Origin: Nitrospinaceae bacterium
Lineage (GTDB): Bacteria; Nitrospinota; Nitrospinia; Nitrospinales; VA-1
Assembly (NCBI GenBank): GCA_029261695.1
Contig: JAJDAV010000042.1
Coordinates: 1-48,291, forward strand
Reading direction: 5' to 3'
DNA length: 48,291 bases
The notes under the pieces are model-generated. The model was not told the DNA's origin. It ran no database searches and saw only the letters and a list, made by a program, of their open reading frames with translations. Below, in pieces: positions 37,758-46,027 of this stretch. The translations under genes were made by a program, and so were the position numbers. Positions within the stretch are counted from its first letter, which is position 1, and each line of letters opens with the position of its first letter.

Positions 37758-38378
37758 CTATTTGATCATAAAACTTGAAAAAAACACGTCAGTAACGGTT
37801 CCTGTTCCACTTAATAGTAGCGCGTTTGAAGCTGTAAGGATTTCCTTTTTTATTCTCTCCTCAGTGTTCGACCTTTGGAGAGTAAAATCGCTAGGGCGCT
37901 TTCTTCTCAATATACCATAAATATTCTTTCGAACTAGAGGCAGAACCTTATCCAGATCTTTATTGAGGACGCTGTTACTCAATAAAAGGTTAGCAGAAAG
38001 GGAAATAAACCTTCCTGTTTCCTTTCCATCTTCACGAATTGGCAGGAAAAAAGGTTCTAATTTGTAAATATTGACCTTTTCAACAGCAGAAGTTTCCTCT
38101 TCTTCCTTCAGTTCTTCCTCGGCCTTTTCTTCCTCAACAGGAACCGCTTCTTCCTCTGGACTGGAGGTCATAAAGTAAAACCCAGCCCCTACGGCAATGA
38201 GTAAAACCAATGCCCCACCACCAAAAATCATTAGAAGCTTTTTATTAGAGAAAATCCTTTGGATTTTCCCTTTAAGACCAGGCGCAGCTTCTTCACCACT
38301 TCCTGCATCCTCTAATAAAGCTTCAAGTTCAGCGGCCTCGTCGGACGATAGCTCTTCTTTTCCCTCTTCTTCAGCCAT
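37758..38378 (-). CDS. fliL: Flagellar basal body-associated protein FliL
   Basis: This 206-aa inner-membrane protein has the FliL layout: an acidic N-terminus (1-35), one transmembrane helix (about 48-70), a Glu-rich linker (75-100) and a periplasmic domain (about 105-206) containing YKLEPFFLPI, RFISLSANLLLSN and the C-terminal EERIKKEILTASNALLLSGTGTVTDVFFSSFMIK. FliL binds the stator and supports torque and swimming. It heads the minus-strand flagellar unit. Confidence 0.85.
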   Translation of the reverse strand: MAEEEGKEELSSDEAAELEALLEDAGSGEEAAPGLKGKIQRIFSNKKLLMIFGGGALVLLIAVGAGFYFMTSSPEEEAVPVEEEKAEEELKEEEETSAVEKVNIYKLEPFFLPIREDGKETGRFISLSANLLLSNSVLNKDLDKVLPLVRKNIYGILRRKRPSDFTLQRSNTEERIKKEILTASNALLLSGTGTVTDVFFSSFMIK

Positions 38379-38450
38379 AGCTAGCTAATTACCATCGAAT
38401 TAAAACCATTCATCTATTATTCTACGGATTGTAGAGAGCGGAACTCAATA

Positions 38451-39083
38451 TTAAGTTGTTGTTTTTTCAATATTTTCTGCTGCTAAAAGAGACAATTTGG
38501 CGTAAAGGTCTTTAACTTGCTCTCGAAATTTGTCCTTATCCAAAGAATTTTTCAAAATATAATCAGCATATTGTTTTTTTTCTTCATCAGGCATTTGGTT
38601 TTTCATTCTGGCAGACACTTCATCCAAACTCATTTTATTACGAGTTTGAATCCGTTTGATACGAGTTTTTTCATCGGAATCTACCACAACAACTTTGTCC
38701 ATATTCTTATAGTTTCCCGATTCAATCAATAAAGCCGCGTCAACAATTACCAACGCCTTGGGGTGTTTTTTGTGGATGGATTTATACTTTAGTTTTTCAG
38801 ACTCGAAAACTCTGGGATGGAGAATTTTTTCTAGCTCACTTTTTTTATTTTTGTCATCAAAAACAATTCTAGCGAGTTCCTTTCTGTCTATATTTCCCGA
38901 TGCATCAAAAACTTCTTCGCCGAATAGTTTTGATATTTCATGCCATGCTGGCTTTTCAGGTTCAACAAGTTCGCGACAGATTAAGTCTGCATCTAAAACG
39001 TATGCTCCAAATTCTTTAAAAAAAGAAGCTGCCAAGGTTTTACCCGACCCTATCCCCCCTGTGAGTCCAACCAGTAATGACAA
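38451..39083 (-). CDS. coaE: Dephospho-CoA kinase
   Basis: This enzyme phosphorylates dephospho-CoA, the last step of CoA synthesis. It has the P-loop VGLTGGIGSGKT at the N-terminus, the LDADLICRELVEP segment, LVIVDAALLIE and the lid KRIQTRNKMSLDEVSARM. The length (210 aa) is normal. A TTG at 39083 is preferred because GGAG lies six bases upstream; an in-frame TTG at 39095 would add four residues. It starts 23 bases after the class IV aminotransferase stop, in the same direction. Confidence 0.95.
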   Translation of the reverse strand: MSLLVGLTGGIGSGKTLAASFFKEFGAYVLDADLICRELVEPEKPAWHEISKLFGEEVFDASGNIDRKELARIVFDDKNKKSELEKILHPRVFESEKLKYKSIHKKHPKALVIVDAALLIESGNYKNMDKVVVVDSDEKTRIKRIQTRNKMSLDEVSARMKNQMPDEEKKQYADYILKNSLDKDKFREQVKDLYAKLSLLAAENIEKTTT

Positions 39084-39106
39084 ATCAAACTCCAATCGGC
39101 AAAAGC

Positions 39107-39964
39107 CTAATCAAGGTTCTCCAATAATTCTGAATAAAGCCTCATGATTTTTTGTGTTATAGGCCCCGGTTTACCATCACCTACAGGCCGACTATCTAAC
39201 ACTGAAACCGGCATCACTTTTTTTACCGTTCCTGATAGAAAAACTTCATCAGCCTTAAAAAGTTCTTCTCCTGGCCATTTCCCCTCTTCCAAGGTAATTC
39301 CATTTTCGTTGGCAAGTAGGATTATCTTTTCACGCGTAATCCCAGAAAGAATCCCACACCCCTTTTCCGGGGTTAAAAGTCGTCCCTCTTTAACAAAAAA
39401 TAAATTACTGGTTGTACCCTCCGTCAGCTGTCCCCAGGGATTAACCATAATGGCATCCTCAGCACCCATTTTTTGTGCCTCAACCCTTGCGAGAACGTTA
39501 TTTAAATAATTTCCTGTTTTTACAGCTGGATTCAACGCATCACGAGAATTTCTTTTGATAGATACCAACGCGACAGAAATTCCCTTTGCATAACTCTCCT
39601 CTGATATTTGAGGGATATTTTTGACGAAAATAATTATGTTTGGATGGGAACATGATGACGGGTCGATATCTAAATCACCCACTCCGCGAGTGACTATGAT
39701 TCGGATGTATGATTCATCGTTTCCGGCAGAATCCAGGGTGGCTTGGATTTGTTTTTTTATCCAGGTTTCATCATGTGGGATTTCTAATGAGATTCCTGAA
39801 GCAGAAGCATAAAGTCTTTTTAAATGCTCATTGAGGAAATAGGGTTTGCCTTCGTCTGTACATACAACCTCATAAATGCTGTCACCAAACAAAAACCCAT
39901 GATCCAAAATCGAAATGAAACCTTCGTCCTGAATATCACCATTAATGTTAATTTTGGTTGTCAT
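39107..39964 (-). CDS. Class IV aminotransferase (D-amino-acid or branched-chain type)
   Basis: This 285-aa fold type IV PLP enzyme has LDHGFLFGDSIYEVV near the N-terminus, the Schiff-base Lys in NPAVKTGNYLNNVLAR and the phosphate-binding QLTEGTTSNLFFV. The sequence could be a D-alanine/D-amino-acid aminotransferase, a branched-chain aminotransferase or an aminodeoxychorismate lyase. IYE in place of the FET of the first paralogue (6420-7295) leans towards the transaminases. It lies upstream of coaE and downstream of cvpA on the minus strand. Function assignment is uncertain. Confidence 0.85.
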   Translation of the reverse strand: MTTKININGDIQDEGFISILDHGFLFGDSIYEVVCTDEGKPYFLNEHLKRLYASASGISLEIPHDETWIKKQIQATLDSAGNDESYIRIIVTRGVGDLDIDPSSCSHPNIIIFVKNIPQISEESYAKGISVALVSIKRNSRDALNPAVKTGNYLNNVLARVEAQKMGAEDAIMVNPWGQLTEGTTSNLFFVKEGRLLTPEKGCGILSGITREKIILLANENGITLEEGKWPGEELFKADEVFLSGTVKKVMPVSVLDSRPVGDGKPGPITQKIMRLYSELLENLD

Positions 39965-40003
39965 AAATTTTCAGTAGAGAGTGAAGCTATCAAGGGTTAG
40001 CAA

Positions 40004-40693
40004 TTATTCTTTTCCAACTGACTTCAAAATATCATTTAGCTTTTGCTGATCTTCCGTTGAATGTTCATCCAAGGGTTGTTCGTCATTTTTAGAGTCACCC
40101 CCCATGTTCGGCAGCTTCTTCTTTAAATCTTCAAATTGATCAGCCATATTTTTCAGGTTCTTAAGTTCTTCAATTTTTTCTTTTGCCCCATCAAGATTAA
40201 AATCTGTCAACTGTTTGCGAATACTAAGAGTCCCCGGGTTCTGTTTTACAAATGTTAAAACCTGGGCCAAGTAAGGAGCCGTTATTGAATCTTTAGTAAG
40301 CTTATTGCTCACTTCAGGGAAAAATTGAAGCGGAAAGGTGACCGCCACAACTATTACAACCCCTCTGGCAATCCCAACAACACCACCCATCAACCGATCA
40401 ACTGGCGACAATTGAGTCGCAGACATAATCATTCCCCTGGCAACTTTGCCCATTAATGAAATAATTATGGCCGTCAGAATATAAATTGCTACAAAAGCAA
40501 TGAGCTTGGCTATAGGTTTACTTGGGATGCTTTCCATTAAAAGCTGCGAAAATGCGCCTTGATATTTAGTGGCCATAAGATAACCACCCAAATAGGAAAG
40601 CAATGAAAAGACTTCCTTAATGAATCCTTTAAAAAGGGACAACACCATACTCAAACCCAGTATGGAGCAAACAATAATATCAAAGGTAGTCAT
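40004..40693 (-). CDS. cvpA: CvpA-family inner-membrane protein
   Basis: This 229-aa protein begins with four transmembrane segments (about residues 4-24, 30-45, 62-82 and 100-122) containing FDIIVCSILGLSMVLSLFKGFIKE and the PVDRLMGGVVGIARG loop typical of CvpA/colicin V production proteins. A hydrophilic, Lys/Glu-rich C-terminal tail (about 165-229) follows. CvpA proteins affect envelope homeostasis and secretion, but the mechanism is not settled. It lies 19 bases downstream of the Nudix gene. Confidence 0.85.
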   Translation of the reverse strand: MTTFDIIVCSILGLSMVLSLFKGFIKEVFSLLSYLGGYLMATKYQGAFSQLLMESIPSKPIAKLIAFVAIYILTAIIISLMGKVARGMIMSATQLSPVDRLMGGVVGIARGVVIVVAVTFPLQFFPEVSNKLTKDSITAPYLAQVLTFVKQNPGTLSIRKQLTDFNLDGAKEKIEELKNLKNMADQFEDLKKKLPNMGGDSKNDEQPLDEHSTEDQQKLNDILKSVGKE

Positions 40694-40712
40694 AGTTTAA
40701 TTTGTAAACCCA

Positions 40713-41231
40713 TCAAAATATCGATTCATATTTATTCAAAATCAACTTAAAAGAAGATGTAAACAGCTCGGGATTCTTTTTGGTCTCATTTTTAAGTAAA
40801 GCCAAATCAAAAAATTTACCTTCACTAATTTCATCTTTATTAATTATTATCTTTGCATCAGTTATACAGGTATAAACCTGCACATGTTCCTGATACGTTT
40901 CCTCACAGGCTTCGATTTTAGACAAAGGAATTAATGTGCCTTTTATTTGCAACTCTTCCCATAATTCTCGATGGGCGCATTCATCATAGGTTTCTCCAGA
41001 ATCAACATGACCTGCTGAAGATGTATCCCATAAACCCGGATTCTCATCCTTTGCCATCGATCTTTTCTGCAAAAATATTTCCTTATTGGTGTTAAAGACC
41101 AGGATATGGATGGAGCGGTGCATAAGGTTTTTTTTATGTATTTCACGTCGCGTAGCAGTATCAATAACCCGGTCTAGTTCATCCACCACATCATATACTT
41201 CGTTTTGATCAGTAATCAGATTTCCTTTCAC
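40713..41231 (-). CDS. Nudix hydrolase
   Basis: This 172-aa protein carries a complete Nudix box: GHVDSGETYDECAHRELWEEL followed by QI (G-x5-E-x7-REU-x-EE-x-G/Q-U; the last Gly is Gln). The N-terminal DVVDELDRVIDTATRREIHKKNLMHRSI and FLQKRSMAKDENPGLWDTS segments match the Nudix branch near isopentenyl-diphosphate isomerase and YfcD. The substrate is unknown. The start is GTG at 41231, 11 bases after the HPr-fusion gene, suggesting co-transcription with it. Confidence 0.88.
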   Translation of the reverse strand: MKGNLITDQNEVYDVVDELDRVIDTATRREIHKKNLMHRSIHILVFNTNKEIFLQKRSMAKDENPGLWDTSSAGHVDSGETYDECAHRELWEELQIKGTLIPLSKIEACEETYQEHVQVYTCITDAKIIINKDEISEGKFFDLALLKNETKKNPELFTSSFKLILNKYESIF

Positions 41232-41242
41232 GATCCTAAAAC

Positions 41243-42559
41243 TCAGTTGCCATCAGGCCTTAAATAACTAAGCTTGCGGGGGAATTCCCCCTTTTCACAG
41301 TAGTTGTGCTGAGCAAGGACTTTTACATCCTCAATTGCTTGCTTAGAACCTTCAAACTCGACGGTCTTATAGCCTTTATCCGCAAGGGCTCCCCCGGCCT
41401 GTAAAAGGCTCATAACAGATTTAGCATTATATTTGTCGCCATCTATCAGCATATGAAGTTCCCCTTCATACTGACGGGCAATGAGTGATATGTATGTAGA
41501 GGGTCGGGCATGAAATCCTAAAGGTTGAGGAATAGTTACTTCCACACGAATATTTTCGACAAACCCACTTAAAATTGCCACCGCAATTTTATCTCCCTCA
41601 CGCATAAAATGCTTACTGAAATAAAATCCAAAATTAACAACGTGCCCAAGAAGCTCATCTTTATTGACCATCCTGGAAATGCTTTGTTTGCATTCCCCGT
41701 GGCGGATATCATCTTCATGTCTTTCATAGAAATGACAAAGCCAGAGAACCACTTCCAAAAGATGCAGAGGCATAGAAACATAGCCCCTGAAATTCCCTAA
41801 TTCCTGAAGCTCTTTCTCGAGAGAGGTGTTTTTAACATAAGTGTCATACTCCGACTGAACACTATGAATATGCTCTTTGTACATCCGAACTATTTTTTCA
41901 TCTAACTTGGCTGGAATTAAAGCTCTTATAGTTTTCACATCGTCTGACTTGTCTATCTTTGCTTCTTGAATCAGTTTGGCAATTTGTCTATATTTTCTGC
42001 ATAGATCAATTACCCTTTCCCGCTCTTCTTTTACATCATCATCCAAAATGTTTTTGGGAAGGCGCTTATTGGATTCAATTTTGAAAAACCCGTCGTCTGA
42101 GCCTTTATCCACTGCACAGGATAATCCATTGATTTTTCCAGTGCGGATTGCTTCTTCTTTTAAATTTAAAATCGATTTATTTAAAAACACCAGGGATTGA
42201 TTGGCTGCCAAGTGAAATTCCTCGTCAATTTCTTTAGGCTCCTTTAATTTATAGTAAGGATAACGATCAAGAATATGCTTGATATAAAATGCTGCAATTG
42301 CGAGATTTCGAATACAGGCAACGTACTCAGAAAAAAACGACCAAGCCTTATTTTCACGAGCTCCATGCTCATCAAGTACACTCTCCAGATATTCAGACTC
42401 CTGCATTAGCCTTGAATAAACTTTTCGCGAAACGTTGCTTTTATCTTCAACAATTTTTGCGAAATCATTGATCACCATAAAAAACAATTCGCAAGGTTCC
42501 TGAACAATATTTAAAAACTCTTGTTCGGAGATTATCTGGATGAGAGATTTAGGTTCCAT
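41243..42559 (-). CDS. HPr domain fused to a large uncharacterised N-terminal domain
   Basis: The last 105 residues of this 438-aa protein are an HPr-type phosphocarrier domain: VEVTIPQPLGFHARPSTY with the phosphorylatable His350, and Ser381 in NAKSVMSLL. The 31-residue spacing equals that of His15 and Ser46 in classical HPr. Residues 1-335 form an all-helical, soluble domain I do not recognise, with charged helices and an RLPKNILDDDVKEERE linker. HPr is normally a free protein of about 88 residues. No enzyme I, HPr kinase or sugar permease is in the window, so a regulatory role is more likely than sugar transport (inference). Confidence 0.8.
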   Translation of the reverse strand: MEPKSLIQIISEQEFLNIVQEPCELFFMVINDFAKIVEDKSNVSRKVYSRLMQESEYLESVLDEHGARENKAWSFFSEYVACIRNLAIAAFYIKHILDRYPYYKLKEPKEIDEEFHLAANQSLVFLNKSILNLKEEAIRTGKINGLSCAVDKGSDDGFFKIESNKRLPKNILDDDVKEERERVIDLCRKYRQIAKLIQEAKIDKSDDVKTIRALIPAKLDEKIVRMYKEHIHSVQSEYDTYVKNTSLEKELQELGNFRGYVSMPLHLLEVVLWLCHFYERHEDDIRHGECKQSISRMVNKDELLGHVVNFGFYFSKHFMREGDKIAVAILSGFVENIRVEVTIPQPLGFHARPSTYISLIARQYEGELHMLIDGDKYNAKSVMSLLQAGGALADKGYKTVEFEGSKQAIEDVKVLAQHNYCEKGEFPRKLSYLRPDGN

Positions 42560-42632
42560 ATTGCGCCAATCTAAAATGCAAAATTAAATTTAGTAATTAC
42601 TGCAAACCTATAGTAACTGTATTTTAAGGATG

Positions 42633-43175
42633 TTAAAAGCTAGAAGATTTTGCCAGCATATTTTTAGGTAGGTATTTCTGCCAAGTTTCAAGATGAGAGT
42701 CTGGGCCTGGAGGTATAATAAACGGGACAAATTGATAGTCAGGCTTTATCGGTTTCCGCTTCAATTTCATATCAATTTCCAAAGGAGTCCGGTTCCCCTT
42801 TTTCAAGTTACAACTCTTACAGGCAACAACCACATTAGTCCAATTGGTCTTGCCTCCTCGAGATTTAGGCATTATATGGTCAACCGTCAGCGGATGGTTC
42901 GAAGTACCGCAATACTGACAAGTGTAATTATCGCGGCGCAAAATATTTTTTTTGCTGAAGGCAATGCCGTTTTTTCGATTTCGATGAACCATTTTCAAAA
43001 CCCGGATAACGGTAGGAATAGCAAAACTAGAAGAAGGTGTTCGAACACAATAATCTGAATTGTCGAGTTCTTCTGCTCTTCCTCCAAAAACCATAATTAG
43101 AGCATGGCGGGCACTGCAAAATTGCAGAGGCTCATAGGAATAATTCAAGACAAGGCTTTTAAATGAATCCAGCAT
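42633..43175 (-). CDS. HNH endonuclease family protein
   Basis: This 180-aa protein has an N-terminal LVLNYSYEPLQFCSARHALIMVFGGRAEEL segment shared by a widespread HNH family, and a C-terminal zinc-bound HNH domain: CQYCG, LTVDHIMPKSRGGKTNWTNVV and ACKSCNLKKGNRT. All four zinc cysteines and the catalytic His of VDHI are present. ATG at 43175 is preferred because GAGGT lies nine bases upstream and it gives the conserved start; ATG 43205 adds ten residues. Its biological role (DNA repair or other) is not known. It is not next to restriction genes. Confidence 0.85.
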   Translation of the reverse strand: MLDSFKSLVLNYSYEPLQFCSARHALIMVFGGRAEELDNSDYCVRTPSSSFAIPTVIRVLKMVHRNRKNGIAFSKKNILRRDNYTCQYCGTSNHPLTVDHIMPKSRGGKTNWTNVVVACKSCNLKKGNRTPLEIDMKLKRKPIKPDYQFVPFIIPPGPDSHLETWQKYLPKNMLAKSSSF

Positions 43176-43234
43176 ATTTCCAAACCTCATAAGGCTGAAA
43201 AGCATGAATTTCTTTACTTGACCACTTACAAATA

Positions 43235-43279
43235 ATCCTGAAAAGGATACTCTTTCTCGTATAAAGCTGTCAACAGCTT
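43235..43279 (-). terminator. Two small hairpins after the FAD-oxidase gene
   Basis: In the gap below the FAD-oxidase stop, AAGCTG/CAGCTT (43264-43279, four-base loop) and ATCCT/AGGAT (43235-43248, four-base loop) form short stems. Neither is followed by a strong T-run on the minus strand, so termination here is only a possibility. Confidence 0.25.
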
Positions 43280-43286
43280 AGAAATA

Positions 43287-44708
43287 TCAAAAACTATTAA
43301 AAATATTTCCTCTTCCGAGTTTCCCCTGTGTATCAAAAGTTTTTTTTATTTTTTCTAAATCGTTGATGTTTTCCTGACCTACCATGTCATAAAAATATTT
43401 TCGCTTTTTCTTTCCAATTCCATGCTCCGCTGAAACTGTCCCCTTCCAGGCAATTATTTTACTCGCTAGCTGATCATATAAAGATGAGGCTTGCTTTAAT
43501 TGAGTCGAGTCTGGAAGAAGATTTATATGTAAATGATTGTCACCAATATGGCCAAAAATTACATACGGTATTCCTTGGCCAGAGAGTACATTTTCATAAA
43601 ACCCCATCATTTCCAAAAAATGAGGATCTGAAACCGCCATATCCGTTCCAATTTTTTCCCTTTTTGCACGAGAGTTGCGTTCATTTACCAGACTGGGAAT
43701 TTGGTGTCTGAATTCATGAAACGTCTCAATATCTTTCTCATTTTGAGCAAACCATGATTCATCCAAAAGAATATTTTTTTTATCTAAAAAAGTGAGCCAT
43801 TTCCCCAAAGTGAAATCATAATTTCCTGCTTCAGCCACGTCTTCTTCAAAAAACAGAGCCGCATTGGCTTTCGAAGGAATGTTTGGATATTTTTCCCTCA
43901 GCATTTCTAATGAAAAACGGTCAAAATATTCAAGAGAACACGGAAAAACTAAAGAATCCGATCTGATTTCAGGGATTAGATCCCAACAATATTTTTCTTT
44001 TTCAAAAAACAGGACCCCGCTCAAAAACTCATCAGGTTTAGAAATTAATCTCAGGCAAATTTTAATAAATACACCCAGAGTACCATCAGAACCTATCAAC
44101 AGATCCAGCCAATCCATATCAGGTTGCACATAATAACCAGCAGTGTTTTTGCAATTTGGGCTGGAATATGTAATTGATGGGAAACTGATTTCACTTCCAT
44201 CATCCAAACGAAGGGGGGTTGAGATTTTTTGACCGCGCTTTACCAGCACTCTCCTTCCATCCACCAGAGCAAAATCCACGGCATTAACAAAATCACGAGT
44301 TACTCCAAATTTGTAACTCCGCGATCCCGATGCGTTTGTAGCTAAAGTGCCACCAATGGATGCATTTGTTTCTGTAGGATTGGGAGGATAAAACCAGGCG
44401 GTATTTTTTAAATGGTCCTGCAATTCAGATAAGGTTACTGCAGGGCCTACCCAGATTTCACCCTTTTTTACAGGCTCAATTTCTTTAAATTTTTCCAAAG
44501 AAATTATAATTCCCATTGAAGGGATTCTGGAAGCTGTTAATCCCGTTCCTGCCCCAGAAAGAGTCACCGGTCTGGATTCAATTTTTAGAGCGGTAATTAG
44601 CTCCTCTGCATTTTCAGGAATAAGAACTTCATCGGCATTACCACCTGAGTAACTGGAAGCATCCCTTAAATAAGGCGCAATGGTCTCTTTGCTGGTCTTT
44701 CGTAACAT
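43287..44708 (-). CDS. FAD-binding oxidase, GlcD / D-lactate dehydrogenase family
   Basis: This 473-aa flavoprotein has a PCMH-type FAD-binding half (PVTLSGAGTGLTASRIP, PPNPTETNASIGGTLATNASGSRSYKFGVTRDFV) and a C-terminal FAD-oxidase domain with FGHIGDNHLHINLLP and a closing SAEHGIGKKKRKYF. These are typical of glycolate oxidase GlcD, D-lactate dehydrogenases and D-2-hydroxyglutarate dehydrogenases. It would oxidise a 2-hydroxy acid and pass electrons to a quinone or other acceptor. No GlcE/GlcF-type partners are present, so the exact substrate is open. ATG at 44708. Confidence 0.9.
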   Translation of the reverse strand: MLRKTSKETIAPYLRDASSYSGGNADEVLIPENAEELITALKIESRPVTLSGAGTGLTASRIPSMGIIISLEKFKEIEPVKKGEIWVGPAVTLSELQDHLKNTAWFYPPNPTETNASIGGTLATNASGSRSYKFGVTRDFVNAVDFALVDGRRVLVKRGQKISTPLRLDDGSEISFPSITYSSPNCKNTAGYYVQPDMDWLDLLIGSDGTLGVFIKICLRLISKPDEFLSGVLFFEKEKYCWDLIPEIRSDSLVFPCSLEYFDRFSLEMLREKYPNIPSKANAALFFEEDVAEAGNYDFTLGKWLTFLDKKNILLDESWFAQNEKDIETFHEFRHQIPSLVNERNSRAKREKIGTDMAVSDPHFLEMMGFYENVLSGQGIPYVIFGHIGDNHLHINLLPDSTQLKQASSLYDQLASKIIAWKGTVSAEHGIGKKKRKYFYDMVGQENINDLEKIKKTFDTQGKLGRGNIFNSF

Positions 44709-44724
44709 TCAAAGGCGATAAAAT

Positions 44725-44895
44725 TTATTGATTGTTATCAGAATTTTGGTCTGGGTTGGTAGACCCCTCTTCTTTTATTTTTCTTCGTTCTGCTTCAACT
44801 TTTGGTTGAACATGAATGAATTTGGCATATTTCACCATTAGGACCATCATCGCGACGGCAAATATCGCCCCTAATATTAAAAACATATTATCCAC
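44725..44895 (-). CDS. Small membrane protein, 56 aa
   Basis: This short open frame (GTG 44895, or ATG 44886) encodes one transmembrane helix, FLILGAIFAVAMMVLMVKYA, then a basic/charged cytoplasmic tail with VEAERRKIKEEG and an Asn/Gln-rich end. AGGGG lies nine bases before the GTG. It ends 16 bases before the FAD-oxidase start, so the two are likely co-transcribed. Its size and single helix suggest a membrane anchor or small accessory subunit, possibly for the oxidase (inference). Confidence 0.6.
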   Translation of the reverse strand: MDNMFLILGAIFAVAMMVLMVKYAKFIHVQPKVEAERRKIKEEGSTNPDQNSDNNQ

Positions 44896-44997
44896 TAAAC
44901 AATTCCCCTGAAATTAAATAAATCTATTATAACATTTCTATCGAGTTCAATGAAGAGTAGGAGCATAATGAAATCATTTTTAAAATTCCCACGTAAC

Positions 44998-45026
44998 TTG
45001 ACAGCCATCAAAGCCAAAAGTATTCT
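44998..45026 (+). promoter_or_regulatory. Predicted sigma70-type promoter of the MoxR gene
   Basis: A perfect TTGACA at 44998-45003 and TATTCT at 45021-45026 are separated by 17 bases. Transcription would start near 45033, leaving about 33 bases before the TTG start of the MoxR gene. Confidence 0.5.
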
Positions 45027-45065
45027 CATTTATAATTATGAATTGACCAATTTAAGGAACAAATT

Positions 45066-46019
45066 TTGAACAACCAAAATTCCCCAAAAAAAACAACTAT
45101 CATTGATGGTGTCACCTTGAACCTGAGCAAACCGGACGCCACCGAACCCACTTGGATTGGTCAGGATGAGGTTTTGAAGCAAATTCACGCCTGCTGGCTG
45201 GTCGTATCCGACAAAGACCACCCTCTTTCACCGAGGATCACAGGTATGCCAGGTACAGGGAAAACCACTTTGGCTATGGTGGCAGCCCAGCAACGCAAAC
45301 AACCTTTATATATATTTCAATGTACCAGTGACACCCGACCGGAAGACTTATTGGTAACCCCTGTGCTTTCAGAAAAGGGTTCGATTTCATATCACGCCTC
45401 GTCCCTCGTTTGCGCCATGATCACCGGGGGGATCTGTATTCTGGACGAAGGAAATCGTATGAACGAAAAAAGTTGGGCCTCCCTGGCACCCCTGTTAGAT
45501 CACCGTAGATACGTGGAATCCATCATTGCGGGGATACAAATTCATGCTCATAAGGATTTTCGTGCTTGTGTCACGATGAACAATGATGAATCTACTTTCG
45601 AAATTCCTGATTACATTCTGTCTCGTCTGCAACCCACGCTACAGATGAATATGCCAAGTTACGAAGATGAATTAGAAATTTTACGATATCATCTGCCTTT
45701 TTCAGAAGAAGAACTTCTAAAAATGACTGTAGAATTTCTACAAAAATCTCACCAACTGGACTTGGAGTTTTCGCCCAGAGATGGAATACATATATTGCAA
45801 TATGCACTGAAGCGACTGAGTCAAGAGACGGATCACCCAATATCAAAAGATGAGGTATGGAAAGAAGCCATCAGTAAAGTTTTAGGGGAAGATGCATTGG
45901 ACCTGGACAGCCTTGCAGCAAGAAATAACAGGTCATTGCAAGATGAACGATTGCCCATGGGACTAGGCGACTTCTTTTTTAATGATGACAACCCACTTCA
46001 TCCAGATAGCGATAAATAA
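45066..46019 (+). CDS. MoxR-type AAA+ ATPase
   Basis: This 317-aa AAA+ ATPase has Walker A GMPGTGKT (60-67), Walker [11 protein letters not shown] (about 120-129), a sensor-1 Asn in VTMNND and an arginine region at SRLQP. The [14 protein letters not shown] and [14 protein letters not shown] segments are typical of the MoxR/CbbQ branch, whose members usually act with a partner (often a VWA protein) to remodel or activate target complexes. It starts with TTG at 45066, with AAGGAA six bases upstream. The next gene, eight bases away, is a likely partner. Confidence 0.88.
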   Translation: MNNQNSPKKTTIIDGVTLNLSKPDATEPTWIGQDEVLKQIHACWLVVSDKDHPLSPRITGMPGTGKTTLAMVAAQQRKQPLYIFQCTSDTRPEDLLVTPVLSEKGSISYHASSLVCAMITGGICILDEGNRMNEKSWASLAPLLDHRRYVESIIAGIQIHAHKDFRACVTMNNDESTFEIPDYILSRLQPTLQMNMPSYEDELEILRYHLPFSEEELLKMTVEFLQKSHQLDLEFSPRDGIHILQYALKRLSQETDHPISKDEVWKEAISKVLGEDALDLDSLAARNNRSLQDERLPMGLGDFFFNDDNPLHPDSDK

Positions 46020-46027
46020 ATATCACT

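Noticed and set aside
41243-41570. Sugar phosphotransferase (PTS) locus
   Set aside because: Only an HPr-like domain is present; no enzyme I, EII components or HPr kinase occur in the window.
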